Source: Affinundibacterium nitidum (lineage in GTDB: Bacteria; Pseudomonadota; Gammaproteobacteria; Burkholderiales; Burkholderiaceae_D). Taken from it: a stretch of 64,000 nucleotides of DNA. The stretch lies in the NCBI RefSeq assembly GCF_014284155.1, contig NZ_JACOFZ010000003.1:62001-126000 (forward strand), given 5' to 3'. Positions 17,065 to 26,098 of this stretch are shown here, in pieces. Position numbers and translations under genes: made by a program. Position 1 is the stretch's first letter; every line of letters begins with the position of its first letter. The notes beneath the pieces were generated by a model. That model saw only the letters and a program-made list of their open reading frames with translations. It was not told the origin of the DNA and ran no database searches.

Positions 17065-18765
17065 ATGAAACTGCGTTTGTTGAGCAGCATAATAATTTCT
17101 ACAGTACTACTCAACGCATGTTCGAGTACGCAAACCGTCTCGCCTGTAGCTACGGCAAAGAACCAGCAAACAACTGAAATTAGCATCTTCAGTATTAACG
17201 ACCTACACGGACATTTGCAAGCGAGCAAACCCGTGCCAATGATGATTACAGAAGATGGCAAAGACGGCGGCACCATTCCCGCTGGTGGTTATGCCTATTT
17301 GAGTAGCGCAATCAAAGCAGCGCGCCAATCCAAGCCGCACAGTATCGTGCTTGGCGCAGGCGATATGATAGGCGCCACACCGATTGGCTCCGCATTGCTG
17401 AAAGACGAGCCAGTGTTTGAAGCCTTAAACCAACTCGATTTAACCGCCACCTCGCTCGGCAATCATGAGTTCGACATTGGCAGCAAAGCGTTAATGGACA
17501 AAATTCGTGGCGTTTGCGATCCGAAAGGATGTCACTATCCGTCTTTCCGAGGAGCGAAGTTTGAATACCTAGCTGCCAATGTGATCGATAAAGACACAGG
17601 CAAACCTTGGGTAAAACCCTATATTGTTCGCCAAGTCGGTGATGTTCGTATCGCGATTATCGGCGCTTTAACAGTGGACACCACACATTTGGTTGCAGGT
17701 GATGGCGTTAAAAATCTACGCTTTGACGATGAGGCCACGGCCATCAATCGCTATGTTCCTGAAATGCAGCAACAAGGGGTTGCCGCCATCATTGTCTTAA
17801 TCCACGAAGGCGCCAATCACCGCGGTGCGGCGAACGATCCGAGCTATCAATGTGATGGCTTGCGCGGCCCTATGGTCGACATGATGCAAAAACTAGATCC
17901 CGCGATTACGATGGTAATTTCAGGTCATACGCATCAAGCCTACACATGCAAAGTTGGAGGTAGATTGTTGGTGCAAGCTCGCAGCTATGGCACTTACTTT
18001 ACCGAAACGACTCTAAAGATTGATCGTGCGCAAAATAAAGTGATCGACGCCTCGTCGGTCAACCACCTTATTAATCAAGAAAAGATCACGCCAGATCCAG
18101 AAGCACAACTCTTGGTCGATAAGGTCATTGCCCTGACTAACGAAGTACAATCCCGCCCGATCGCGCAGCTGCCAGCACCTCTGAACCGCCAATACTTGCC
18201 AAAAACATGGGACTCTTTATTGGGTAACGTCGCAGTAGATGGCCAGCTCAAATTTGCTCAAACCTTGGGGCCTGCAGACATCGCCATGATGAACTCCGGT
18301 AGCATTCGCAATGACTTACCGAGCGGTAAACGTCCGTTGCCGATCACACTCACCTACGGGGATTTATTTGCAGTTCAGCCCTTCGGCAATGGTATTGCCC
18401 GCATGAAACTCAGCGGAGAGCAAATCATCAAAGTGTTGCAACAACAATGGAGTGGTCGCACCCTGACTGATCCTAAGAAGCTCTTTGTTTCAGCAGGTTT
18501 TAGCTATCACTGGAAAGCAAGCCCGAATGAAGCGGATCGTATTAGCAATGTCAAATTAAACGGCCAAGCCTTAGTTCCAGATCGCTTATACACTGTGATT
18601 GTGAATAGTTTCCTCGCAGATGGAGGTGATGGTTTTACTTTGTTCAAAAACGGTATTGAACGTCAGGACATTGGACAGGATATCGATGCATTGGAGTTCT
18701 ATATCAAAAACTATAGCAAGGAATTGATTCGAGACTATCCACCTCGAGTTATTCGTGCTGAATAA
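17065..18765 (+). CDS. Lipoprotein bifunctional metallophosphatase / 5'-nucleotidase (UshA-like)
   Basis: Periplasmic enzyme that dephosphorylates nucleotides or related esters to scavenge phosphate. The 566-residue protein starts with a lipoprotein signal (LLNACSS). The N-terminal calcineurin-like domain has all metal-binding motifs: NDLHGH (about 44), GAGDMIG (about 98), LGNHEFD (about 131) and SGHTHQ (about 286). The C-terminal 5'-nucleotidase domain has NSGSIRND (about 410) and YGDLFAVQPFGN (about 431), which bind the substrate base. An extra Cys pair in VCDPKGCHYP may form a disulfide. Its position behind a receptor with a Pho-box-like promoter fits a phosphate-acquisition role. Confidence 0.88.
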   Translation: MKLRLLSSIIISTVLLNACSSTQTVSPVATAKNQQTTEISIFSINDLHGHLQASKPVPMMITEDGKDGGTIPAGGYAYLSSAIKAARQSKPHSIVLGAGDMIGATPIGSALLKDEPVFEALNQLDLTATSLGNHEFDIGSKALMDKIRGVCDPKGCHYPSFRGAKFEYLAANVIDKDTGKPWVKPYIVRQVGDVRIAIIGALTVDTTHLVAGDGVKNLRFDDEATAINRYVPEMQQQGVAAIIVLIHEGANHRGAANDPSYQCDGLRGPMVDMMQKLDPAITMVISGHTHQAYTCKVGGRLLVQARSYGTYFTETTLKIDRAQNKVIDASSVNHLINQEKITPDPEAQLLVDKVIALTNEVQSRPIAQLPAPLNRQYLPKTWDSLLGNVAVDGQLKFAQTLGPADIAMMNSGSIRNDLPSGKRPLPITLTYGDLFAVQPFGNGIARMKLSGEQIIKVLQQQWSGRTLTDPKKLFVSAGFSYHWKASPNEADRISNVKLNGQALVPDRLYTVIVNSFLADGGDGFTLFKNGIERQDIGQDIDALEFYIKNYSKELIRDYPPRVIRAE

Positions 18766-18781
18766 GTAAGTGACCCACAAT

Positions 18782-18818
18782 AAAAAAGCCGCCTGATGAA
18801 TGTCAGACGGCTTTTTTT
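18782..18818. terminator. Bidirectional intrinsic terminator
   Basis: AAAAAAGCCG-C-CTGA pairs with TCAG-A-CGGCTTTTTTT across a short loop, with one mismatch. It lies between convergent genes (nucleotidase stop 18765, isomerase stop 18843) and has A- and T-tracts on both sides, so it can serve both strands. Confidence 0.88.
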
Positions 18819-18842
18819 ATTGGCACGAATGCCAAACACATA

Positions 18843-19742
18843 TTAGTGTTTGTCTGCTGCAGATGCTGGTGCAACTGACATTGCTGGGGCAGAAGCAGAT
18901 ACCGCCGGAGCTGAAGCACCAACGATTTCAATCTTCGCTTTTGCTTTCAAGTCATCCAACAATTTTTTCAAGCTTTGTTGTTGGACTTGTTGTGTCAAAC
19001 GTGGTTTCACTTGTTCCAATGTTGGTACTGGTTTTGCACGTGAATCTTCCAACAAAATAACATGGAAACCAAATTGTGATTTCACTGGTGTTTCAGTGAA
19101 TTTTCCTTTTTCCAGTTTCGTTGCTGCAGCACCGAATTCAGGCACCATGCGGCTTGGATCAAACCAACCCAAATCACCACCGCGGTCTTTCGAACCTGGA
19201 TCTTTTGATTGTGCTTTAGCCAGCGCTGCGAATTGTTTTGGATCTTTCTGCAATTTAGCAATAATCGCTTTCGCGTCGTCTTCTTTCTCAACCAAGATAT
19301 GACGGGCTAAGAGCTCGTTACCACCCATAGAGATTTTGATCTTGTCGTACTCAGCAGCTAACATTGCGTCAGTCACTGGGTTGTTTTTCATATAGTCTTC
19401 AACAAAACCTTGCGCCAAAATGCTGAGTTTAGCCATTTCGATTTGGTCAGCGACTTCACCCTTTTTATCCAAACCTTTTTTGATCGCTTCTTGCGCAACC
19501 AATTGTTCCAGCGCCAGATTGTCAATGACCATCTTACGCATTTCTGGATTATCAGGCATGCCTTGTGCAGCTTGTTGCTTGATAATGAAATCAACTTTCT
19601 TTTTGCTGATTGGCTGACCATTGACGGTTGCAGCGATCACATTTTCAACGCCATCTGCAGCCTTATCGCCGCCCTTATTACACGCTGTCAATGCCAGCAA
19701 GGCGATTGCACTTCCAATCACGACACGAGATTTCATCAACAT
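18843..19742 (-). CDS. Parvulin-type peptidylprolyl isomerase lipoprotein
   Basis: Periplasmic or outer-membrane folding factor of the SurA/PrsA kind. The roughly 299-residue protein has a lipobox (ALLALTACNK), an N-terminal SurA-N-like helical region (VNGQPISKKKVDFIIKQQAAQG..., about 35-150) and one rotamase domain (LLARHILV...DPGSKDRGGDLGWFDPSRMVPEF...KSQFGFHVILLED, about 155-250). The tail is a low-complexity Ala/Ser/Pro segment. The start at 19742 is chosen because AAAGGGA lies 8 bases upstream; the ATG at 19775 has no such site. The gene is convergent with the nucleotidase and shares its terminator. In Burkholderiales such proteins assist envelope protein folding. Confidence 0.85.
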   Translation of the reverse strand: MLMKSRVVIGSAIALLALTACNKGGDKAADGVENVIAATVNGQPISKKKVDFIIKQQAAQGMPDNPEMRKMVIDNLALEQLVAQEAIKKGLDKKGEVADQIEMAKLSILAQGFVEDYMKNNPVTDAMLAAEYDKIKISMGGNELLARHILVEKEDDAKAIIAKLQKDPKQFAALAKAQSKDPGSKDRGGDLGWFDPSRMVPEFGAAATKLEKGKFTETPVKSQFGFHVILLEDSRAKPVPTLEQVKPRLTQQVQQQSLKKLLDDLKAKAKIEIVGASAPAVSASAPAMSVAPASAADKH

Positions 19743-19989
19743 CTTGGTATTCCCTTTAAGTTTCATTATGTTCATTCGCCATCGCGATATTGCATTGGCG
19801 GCTCAAATACAAAAGACAACATTAATCGTTTAAAAACCGATGGCGAATTTTACCTGTGATTTATGAATTGCACGTAAAATTCATTCAGTTTTAGCCACTT
19901 CGGAGAAGCAGCTAGCTCGCGAAGGATGAAGATCAAAAAGACTTGGCTGTGCTTGTTAGCACACTCCAATCAAGAAATTAGGAATGCAT

Positions 19990-20475
19990 ATGTTCGATTT
20001 TTCAGAAATGTTACCTGTTGGCATGGTCGCACACGGTGGGCAAGTTGCACAAATTATGGCCGATATCGCGAAACGCCAACGTGGTCTCCCCGATTGGGAA
20101 GCCTTTCACTATGAACGCATATCTGACCAAGCGGTCGAATTGACTGGTGGGATTGTGAGTACCGCTAGCGGCGCCAAGCGCTGGCTAGAGCCACATGACT
20201 GTGTGACGATACCATTGGCAGCAGTTGTGCTTGAAATGCAGAAACTGGGGATTATCCCTGCATCCAATGCTCCGAGTAATAGCGCCATCGATGCGGTATC
20301 ACTAGTTGCAGCTACACATCAAAATCGTAAGCGTGAGGTCATGCACGTAAGCTTTGCGCTTCCCTCAGATGCGATAGGGCGTCAACGACTACTAAAGACT
20401 TTCCATTTACGAGCCGATTTTTTCGGCGCCGAGGTCATCGCTTGTAGTCTGGAGCCGACAGATATAACTGATTAA
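19990..20475 (+). CDS. Conserved-looking protein of unknown function
   Basis: A 161-residue soluble protein with no signal peptide or membrane helix. Readable features are an N-terminal segment MFDFSEMLPVGMVAHGGQVAQIMADIAKRQ, a central GGIVSTASGAKRWLEPHDCVTIPL region and a C-terminal LLKTFHLRADFFGAEVIACSLEP. I do not recognise a family or catalytic motif. ATG 19990 is preferred to 19984 because AGGA then sits at normal distance. It stands alone between a divergent isomerase gene and a chemoreceptor gene on the same strand 66 bases downstream. The codon pattern looks genuinely coding. Confidence 0.6.
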   Translation: MFDFSEMLPVGMVAHGGQVAQIMADIAKRQRGLPDWEAFHYERISDQAVELTGGIVSTASGAKRWLEPHDCVTIPLAAVVLEMQKLGIIPASNAPSNSAIDAVSLVAATHQNRKREVMHVSFALPSDAIGRQRLLKTFHLRADFFGAEVIACSLEPTDITD

Positions 20476-20541
20476 CACAAGCCAAACAGCCCAAAAAGAA
20501 CTAATTCAACGGTCAAAGACTGCGTCACATTCCGGTCATAA

Positions 20542-22632
20542 ATGCTGCGTAAAGTAAAAACTTCTTTCCGCAAATCAACTATCGAGACCGCGATGCAAAC
20601 CTTACTTCAACCCGGTATCCATTGGATTCGACGTTTCCGGCTTTTACCCAAGTTCTTAATTGTGGCAGTTTTATTTGCAGGTCCTGCGAGTTTGATTACA
20701 GGCCTGTTGGTACATGAGCTCAACAAATCTATTACCCTCGTAGAACAAGAGAAAGCTGGTGTAGTGAGTTTAACTCAGGTCCAGCAATTGCAATCGAGCG
20801 TCCAAGCCTACCGGGCTTGGACGCATTTGGCCATGGCTGGCAACGGCAACGCAAAAGAGCGCAGTCAAAAACTCGCGACCGAAATCGAACAAAAAATATC
20901 TTCTTTGCAGTTAAATATAAAGCCGCTAGGTTCACCAGCCATTGAGAAACTTTTCGCTGAGGTCAACACGCTATGGGGTTCTACTCGCAATCTTGCTCCG
21001 AACTCAAAGTCTCGCGAACAATACCAATCCAGCAGCGCGTTGCTGACACAACTAGAGAAGCTCCACACGCGTATTGCCGACGACCAAAAATTAAGCTTGG
21101 ATCCTCAGGTAGACACCTACTATCTAATCAACCTCTTTAGCAAAACCATTCCGGAACTGAACGCAAATCTCCTCGATACAGCATCGAGAAGTTCCCCCTA
21201 TATTGATACCGGTTTAATGGAGGCCAACGAAGATGTCCTGATCAATGCCAACATATTACTGGCACAACGAGACTTGCCACGATTTCAAGCGCAAATACAA
21301 GCAGCAATCAATGTCGCGCCGAGCCTTCAGAATCTAAACAAAGCGAGTGCTGAAATCTATGCTCACAATCAAGTTTTTCTCGATCGCACCAAGAATGAAA
21401 TTCTCAACACTCTAAATCAAACTAGCAGCACCGCTTTTCTTGAAAGTGGGCTTGCAGTTTCCCAAGAATGGCAACAGTTAAACGAGGCGCTGGCGGTTAT
21501 TTTAAAGGACAAGTTTGAACAAAGAATGCGAGCCCATCTGTGGGACCGAAACGCCATCGTGGCGGGCATTTGTCTCATGCTCATACTTGCTAGTTATCTT
21601 CTCGCGAGTTTCTATTTCTCTTTTTCGAATCAGGTGCGAAGTCTAAGTGCTGCGGCACTCCAAATTAGCCAAGGCGACCTGAGTCAAACCCTAAGCGCGG
21701 ACGGAAAGGATGAACTTGCGCAACTCCAAGGAGAGTTCGAGCAAATGCGGCTTGTGCTTGCAAAATTGGTCGAAGAAATTCGTGACGGCACAAGTAACAT
21801 CGCGCTTGCGTCGCAAGAAATCGCCAACGGCAACAGCGACCTATCAAATCGTACAGAGCAACAAGCACACTCACTCGGTCAAACTTCAAATTCAATGGAG
21901 GAGTTAACGACGACCGTTCAACAAAATACTAACAGCGCACAAGATGCAAACAAGCAGGCTAGAAATGCGACCGAAATTGCCAAACAGGGTGGTGAAATGG
22001 TCGATCAGTTAGTGATCATGATGGAAGCCATTCAAGTCTCCTCACAAAAAATTAACGACATCATCGGCGTGATCGATGGCATTGCATTTCAAACCAATAT
22101 TCTTGCACTCAATGCGGCCGTCGAAGCAGCTCGGGCGGGTGAACAAGGGCGTGGATTTGCTGTGGTTGCGACCGAAGTCCGTAATCTAGCGCAGAGATCC
22201 GCTTCCGCCGCCAAAGAAATTAAGGAACTCATCGTTGCTTCCGTCGACCAGGTCAAGGCGGGTAATAAACAGGTACTCGCAACTGGAGAAACCATGCGGA
22301 AGATTGTCCTATCGATCGACGCTGTTTCAGGCAACATGCAAGAAATTACTCACGCGAGCGTTGAACAAGGAGAAGGCATCCAAATGGTGAATGTCACACT
22401 TGGCCAACTCGATGAGATTACCCAACAAAATGCAGCTTTGGTGGAGGAAGCTGCTGCAGCGGCAGATAGCCTACATCAACAAGCTGAAGTCTTAGCACAA
22501 GCAGTGTCGAGCTTTAAGCTGAGCAAGCTCAAAAATTCTTCAACTGAATTTTTGATTGTTGAGGGGGGCTCAAAAAGAATGCGGTCTTCAAAACAAGATC
22601 AACGGCGACCTCGGGCAATACTCTCCACTTGA
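20542..22632 (+). CDS. Methyl-accepting chemotaxis protein
   Basis: Transmembrane chemoreceptor that controls CheA. The 696-residue protein has a first membrane helix ([20 protein letters not shown], about 37-57), a periplasmic helical sensor of about 275 residues, a second helix ([20 protein letters not shown], about 337-358), a HAMP domain (about 360-415) and a signalling domain with the highly conserved hairpin tip [33 protein letters not shown] (about 513-545). It lacks a C-terminal CheR-tethering pentapeptide. No che genes are adjacent. The ligand is unknown. The start may instead be ATG 20593; neither has a strong ribosome-binding site. Confidence 0.92.
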   Translation: MLRKVKTSFRKSTIETAMQTLLQPGIHWIRRFRLLPKFLIVAVLFAGPASLITGLLVHELNKSITLVEQEKAGVVSLTQVQQLQSSVQAYRAWTHLAMAGNGNAKERSQKLATEIEQKISSLQLNIKPLGSPAIEKLFAEVNTLWGSTRNLAPNSKSREQYQSSSALLTQLEKLHTRIADDQKLSLDPQVDTYYLINLFSKTIPELNANLLDTASRSSPYIDTGLMEANEDVLINANILLAQRDLPRFQAQIQAAINVAPSLQNLNKASAEIYAHNQVFLDRTKNEILNTLNQTSSTAFLESGLAVSQEWQQLNEALAVILKDKFEQRMRAHLWDRNAIVAGICLMLILASYLLASFYFSFSNQVRSLSAAALQISQGDLSQTLSADGKDELAQLQGEFEQMRLVLAKLVEEIRDGTSNIALASQEIANGNSDLSNRTEQQAHSLGQTSNSMEELTTTVQQNTNSAQDANKQARNATEIAKQGGEMVDQLVIMMEAIQVSSQKINDIIGVIDGIAFQTNILALNAAVEAARAGEQGRGFAVVATEVRNLAQRSASAAKEIKELIVASVDQVKAGNKQVLATGETMRKIVLSIDAVSGNMQEITHASVEQGEGIQMVNVTLGQLDEITQQNAALVEEAAAAADSLHQQAEVLAQAVSSFKLSKLKNSSTEFLIVEGGSKRMRSSKQDQRRPRAILST

Positions 22633-22661
22633 ACAAAAAAATCCACCTTTGCGGTGGATTT
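22633..22661. terminator. Bidirectional intrinsic terminator
   Basis: AAAAATCCACC pairs perfectly with GGTGGATTTTT across a TTTGC loop between the convergent chemoreceptor and prepilin genes. A- and T-tracts on the two flanks let it act in both directions. Confidence 0.88.
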
Positions 22662-22682
22662 TTCACGATGGCCATTAGAAAA

Positions 22683-23201
22683 TTAACAGCTGCCCGATGT
22701 CACTGCAATCGTCGGGGCTGAGGTTGCAGACGTCGGCTCAGTGTAGCGAACGTAACAATTCAGTCCCTTGATCGTCCCAGCAACACTTGCTGGAATTAAG
22801 GCGATTTCGGTGGCAGAGGTTGATGGAGAGTTTGCAGTCGCGACCGCACTTGGTGCGACGAGAGTGTAGTCCCCAGTTGCACCAACAACAACACCTGCCG
22901 CTAGTGGCAAGTTCGCATCCGCTTTAGGGTAGCCAGAAGCAAACGCTGTCGAATAGGTCACAGTGACGCCTTCCAAAACTACTGTTGCTGGTGGTGCACT
23001 CGCAACTAAGTACTTGCCCTTAGCCAATGTAGAAACTGTTGTCAGCGATCCTTGAACTGCCTTGAGGGAGGCAATTCGTGCATTCCCACCAAAATCCGCA
23101 AACTTTGGTAGAGCAATTGCTGACAAAATTCCTAAAATTACGATAACAACGATGAGCTCAATTAATGTGAACCCTCGTTGCCGAGTTGCTTGCGCTTTCA
23201 T
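22683..23201 (-). CDS. Type IV prepilin-like protein (copy 2)
   Basis: A 172-residue prepilin starting MKAQATRQRGFTLIEL. The leader ends in G before F-T-L-I-E, the PilD cleavage site, and the conserved hydrophobic helix IVVIVILGILSAIALPKF follows with the E5 residue present. The C-terminal region has a cysteine in GLNCYVRYTEPTS and a terminal SC that could form the pilin D-loop disulfide. ATG 23201 is chosen because GGAGTGAGT lies immediately upstream, and the extension from 23222 would lengthen the leader unusually. It is a close tandem relative of the next gene, 34 bases from it. It could be a pilin, a minor pilin or a pseudopilin. Confidence 0.85.
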   Translation of the reverse strand: MKAQATRQRGFTLIELIVVIVILGILSAIALPKFADFGGNARIASLKAVQGSLTTVSTLAKGKYLVASAPPATVVLEGVTVTYSTAFASGYPKADANLPLAAGVVVGATGDYTLVAPSAVATANSPSTSATEIALIPASVAGTIKGLNCYVRYTEPTSATSAPTIAVTSGSC

Positions 23202-23235
23202 ACTCACTCCAGAACACGTCATCCGTCAATCGACA

Positions 23236-23757
23236 TTAGCAGCTAGCTGCAGATGGCGCTGCGGAGATGGAAGGTGCACCAGTCACAGAAGTTGGTTCTG
23301 TATATTTGATGAAGCACGTCAGACCTTTAGTCGTTCCTGCCACGCTATTTGGGATAATCGCAAATTCAGTTGCTGTAGTTGCTGGAGAATTGGCTGTCGC
23401 AGCTGCACCTGGAGCGATCAAGGTGTAGTCACCGCCGACAGCTGTATTGAGGCCGGAAGCTGTTGCGAAACCCGCATCCGCCTTCGGATATCCAGAAGCA
23501 ACCACAGTCGCGAAAGTGACTGTTGCGCCTTCCATCGTTGTTGTCGCTGGAGGCGGTGTTGTCACCAAATACTTACCATGTGCCATAGCAGCAGCGGCAG
23601 AAATGGAGCCGCGTGCAGCATTCAAAGAAGCAATACGCGCGTCAGAGCCAAAATCAGCAAATTTAGGCAACGCAGTCGCTGCCAAAATACCCAGGATAAC
23701 AATCACGACGATCAATTCGATCAAAGTAAAACCTTGTTGTTTGGAGCTCGTATTCAT
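23236..23757 (-). CDS. Type IV prepilin-like protein (copy 1)
   Basis: A 173-residue prepilin with leader MNTSSKQQG cut before FTLIELIVVIVILGILAATALPKF. It shares with the neighbouring copy the FADFG.[DN]ARIASL segment, GKYLV..PPAT, SGYPKAD, the YTL[IV]AP..[AV].ATANSP block and the C..YTEPTS...SC ending, so the two are tandem duplicates that have diverged mostly in the middle. GAGGAATTT is a good ribosome-binding site. No assembly ATPase, pilC or pilD lies in the immediate neighbourhood, although a GspE-type ATPase is encoded at 30464-32875. This gene is first in the pair and probably carries the promoter. Confidence 0.85.
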   Translation of the reverse strand: MNTSSKQQGFTLIELIVVIVILGILAATALPKFADFGSDARIASLNAARGSISAAAAMAHGKYLVTTPPPATTTMEGATVTFATVVASGYPKADAGFATASGLNTAVGGDYTLIAPGAAATANSPATTATEFAIIPNSVAGTTKGLTCFIKYTEPTSVTGAPSISAAPSAASC

Positions 23758-24126
23758 AATAAATTCCTCAAATGTATGCTTTTAAATAATTCAAATCATT
23801 CATTGCAACTTGTGCAAAATCACCTTGTGCAATGAAAACGGCAATTTAGGCACTTTCACTATAACAGCAAATCATTGCTGTTGTGAAATAAATGCTAGTA
23901 CTATTTTACACGTAAATAACAGTATCACATAAGCGAAACTGAGCTATTGGAAACTTTAGACCATTTCTTGCGGTTTACCAATTCTGATTCAACAGATTCG
24001 CCTTTAAATACCAGATACGAAAGTTTATTTTACATTTCCGTGATTTCACTGTCGGAATTCCACGACACCATTCAGCATTGGTAAGCCACCCGCGCTAACT
24101 ACCTTGCGCAGGGTTAGAATGATCAC
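23758..24126. other. Divergent intergenic region with repeats upstream of the prepilins
   Basis: 369 AT-rich bases between the prepilin start and the cupin gene. CTTGTGCAA is directly repeated at 23809-23817 and 23824-23832, 15 bases apart. AACAGCAA/TTGCTGTT forms a perfect 8-bp inverted repeat at 23863-23882. These are possible operators for the prepilin promoter. I see no gene here. Confidence 0.5.
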
Positions 24127-25134
24127 GTGCCACGGCAATCGTCTGAGTCCACCGAAACTTTTACTCAAATCCCTATGCGCCAAGAATTTTCAGCAATCAA
24201 AGAATACAGTGAGCTTGATGATATTGGTGTCAAACAGGTCATTAGTTCTTATCGCCCAGCGATTATTCGCGGCTTAGTCAAAGACTGGCCTGTAGTGCAG
24301 CTAGCCAAGCGGTCATCACAAGAGCTACTACAATATTTGGCCGATCACGATAGCGGCGTTGACGTTGATGCCATCATGTTGCGACCTGAACATCAGGGGC
24401 GAGTGTTTTATAACGAAGCACTCGATGGCTTTAACTTTATTAAGAACCGTCTGCCACTGACAAAAGTGCTCGAACAGTTATTTCGCTATGCCCAGTTTCC
24501 GACGCCGCCATCGGTGGCGGTGCAAAGTGCATTGATGTCAGACTGCTTACCTAGTCTATTGCCACAGCATCGCATGCCGGTGTTATCAGAAGAAATTACC
24601 CCTCGTATCTGGGTGGGTAATAAAATTACAACGCCGACCCATATCGATGGGTCAGACAACATTGCTTGTGTGGTCAGCGGGCGACGTCAGTTCGTTTTGT
24701 TCCCGCCTGAACAAATCGCCAATTTGTACATTGGTCCACTCGATTTCGCGCCTACGCCATCGCCCATTAGCATGGTGAATTTACGAGAGCCAGATGTTGA
24801 ACGCTATCCCAAATTTCAAGAAGCCTTGAAACATGCGCAAACGGCAGTTTTGGAACCTGGTGATGCGATCTTCATTCCGAATTTGTGGTGGCACCACGTC
24901 GAGTCGCTCGACCAAATCAATATCTTGATGAATTACTGGTGGGGTGGTTCGAACTTCTCAACTGAGAATAAAACCTCACCGTATGGTCTGCTGATGCAAG
25001 CTTTATTAGGATTTAGAGACTTGCCTGCCGCACAGCGTGAAGCTTGGGGCAGTATTTTCGAGCACTATGTTTTTTCTGCTGAACATCCGGCGAGCCACTT
25101 ACCGGAACGTCTGCATGGCGTACTAAAGCGTTGA
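24127..25134 (+). CDS. Cupin-like / JmjC-type Fe(II)-oxygenase-like protein
   Basis: A 335-residue cytosolic protein of the cupin_8 (FIH/JmjC-like) group. The metal-binding HxD is in TPTHIDGSDN (about 175), and the second histidine is in FIPNLWWHHVESL (about 258). The surrounding GRRQFVLFPPEQIANLYIGP and LEPGDAIFIP strands are typical. Such proteins hydroxylate amino-acid side chains with 2-oxoglutarate, and related cupin-like genes often lie close to TonB-dependent receptors; one is 1 kb downstream on the opposite strand. Substrate unknown. The start is GTG at 24127; ATG 24175 is an alternative. Confidence 0.8.
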   Translation: MPRQSSESTETFTQIPMRQEFSAIKEYSELDDIGVKQVISSYRPAIIRGLVKDWPVVQLAKRSSQELLQYLADHDSGVDVDAIMLRPEHQGRVFYNEALDGFNFIKNRLPLTKVLEQLFRYAQFPTPPSVAVQSALMSDCLPSLLPQHRMPVLSEEITPRIWVGNKITTPTHIDGSDNIACVVSGRRQFVLFPPEQIANLYIGPLDFAPTPSPISMVNLREPDVERYPKFQEALKHAQTAVLEPGDAIFIPNLWWHHVESLDQINILMNYWWGGSNFSTENKTSPYGLLMQALLGFRDLPAAQREAWGSIFEHYVFSAEHPASHLPERLHGVLKR

Positions 25135-25167
25135 GCAATCTTGACTGGGATTTAATCGAGTATGAAT

Positions 25168-25207
25168 GAAAAAGGCGACCATAACCAAGTGGTCGCCTTT
25201 CTATTTA
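25168..25207. terminator. Intrinsic terminator between convergent genes
   Basis: AAAGGCGACCA (25171-25181) and TGGTCGCCTTT (25190-25200) form a perfect 11-bp stem with an 8-base loop, flanked by A and T tracts. It serves the cupin gene and probably the opposing TPR gene. Confidence 0.88.
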
Positions 25208-25217
25208 ATTATTTGAG

Positions 25218-25976
25218 TTAGGCTAACTTCTTGGCACTAACGAAAGCTTGATCCAAACGTTGTAGATTGTCTTTGTGAAAGGCCAGATGATGCTTATTCC
25301 AATGCTTTTTAAGCTTCTCGATTTCACTGCGTTGCGCTTGCGCAGTTTCGACCTCCCCCACACTTAGCGCCCAGATCGCATATTCGACATAGGCTTCGAC
25401 ACTACCATATTGCGAAACCGCCTCCACAAACTCAATACGTGCTTCAGCTTGTTTGCCCTCGGCGCCATAGGCTTTGCCAAACAAGATATACATTGCCTCT
25501 TTACGAAAACCTGCATCTGCAGTCCGAATTTTTTGCAACAAATCTAAAGCCGCCGCACTTTGACCATTTTGCAAACGTGCGCGCGCAGCGCCGTAGAGCA
25601 TTTCTTTCTCGTTTGCGAATGGACCTTGTAAGCAAGCCTCATACAATTGGGCGGCGTGCTGTGCATCACCTGACTCTAAATAGGCAGCGGCCAAACGCAT
25701 TTGATTTTGCGCTGATGGGGTTAAATCAAATGCCTGTTGCGCCTCACGAAGTTCGCGTCCTGGATCGAGCACATTAATCGCTGCGTTGGTCACCTTACGG
25801 ACTTGACCAGGCATTCTTGAATCAGGTAGGTAAACGGCAAAGAAATAAATCACACTGCCAAACAATGGGAACAGAATCAAAATCATCACCCAGTACAATT
25901 CTTTACGATTGCGTACTGCATGAATAGCAAAAAAAATAGCCGCGAGAATATGCGAAATAGAGATGAGATAAGCCAT
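25218..25976 (-). CDS. Membrane-anchored TPR protein
   Basis: A 252-residue protein with two N-terminal membrane helices (about 4-20 and 28-48). Their WVMILILFPLFGSVIYFFAVYLP pattern matches the phospholipase-D-nuclease N-terminal (PLDc_N) membrane module. About four tetratricopeptide-like repeats follow (about 85-230, such as AQNQMRLAAAYLESGDAQHAAQLYEACL and ARLQNGQSAAALDLLQKI). TPRs mediate protein contacts, so it may hold a complex at the inner membrane. Function unknown. It is followed by the cupin terminator and stands alone. Confidence 0.7.
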   Translation of the reverse strand: MAYLISISHILAAIFFAIHAVRNRKELYWVMILILFPLFGSVIYFFAVYLPDSRMPGQVRKVTNAAINVLDPGRELREAQQAFDLTPSAQNQMRLAAAYLESGDAQHAAQLYEACLQGPFANEKEMLYGAARARLQNGQSAAALDLLQKIRTADAGFRKEAMYILFGKAYGAEGKQAEARIEFVEAVSQYGSVEAYVEYAIWALSVGEVETAQAQRSEIEKLKKHWNKHHLAFHKDNLQRLDQAFVSAKKLA

Positions 25977-26042
25977 AGATCAATTCAGAATGAGAACACG
26001 CCGCAAACATAGACAGGACGCCATTTTACACGCAAAGTGCTA

Positions 26043-26080
26043 ATAAAAAAGCGCCTTTCCCATCATGGGCAAAGGCGCTT
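26043..26080 (-). terminator. Intrinsic terminator of the second receptor gene
   Basis: On the minus strand AAGCGCCTTTGCCCAT pairs with ATGGGAAAGGCGC, with one bulged base, then TTTTTTATTA follows. It begins about 20 bases past the receptor stop codon. Confidence 0.85.
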
Positions 26081-26098
26081 CTCGTGTGGGCTTGCTGG

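Noticed and set aside
23062-23835. 257-codon open frame opposite the prepilins
   Set aside because: Antisense to two genuine prepilin genes. The product is Ser/Arg/Cys-rich and low in complexity, without a start signal.
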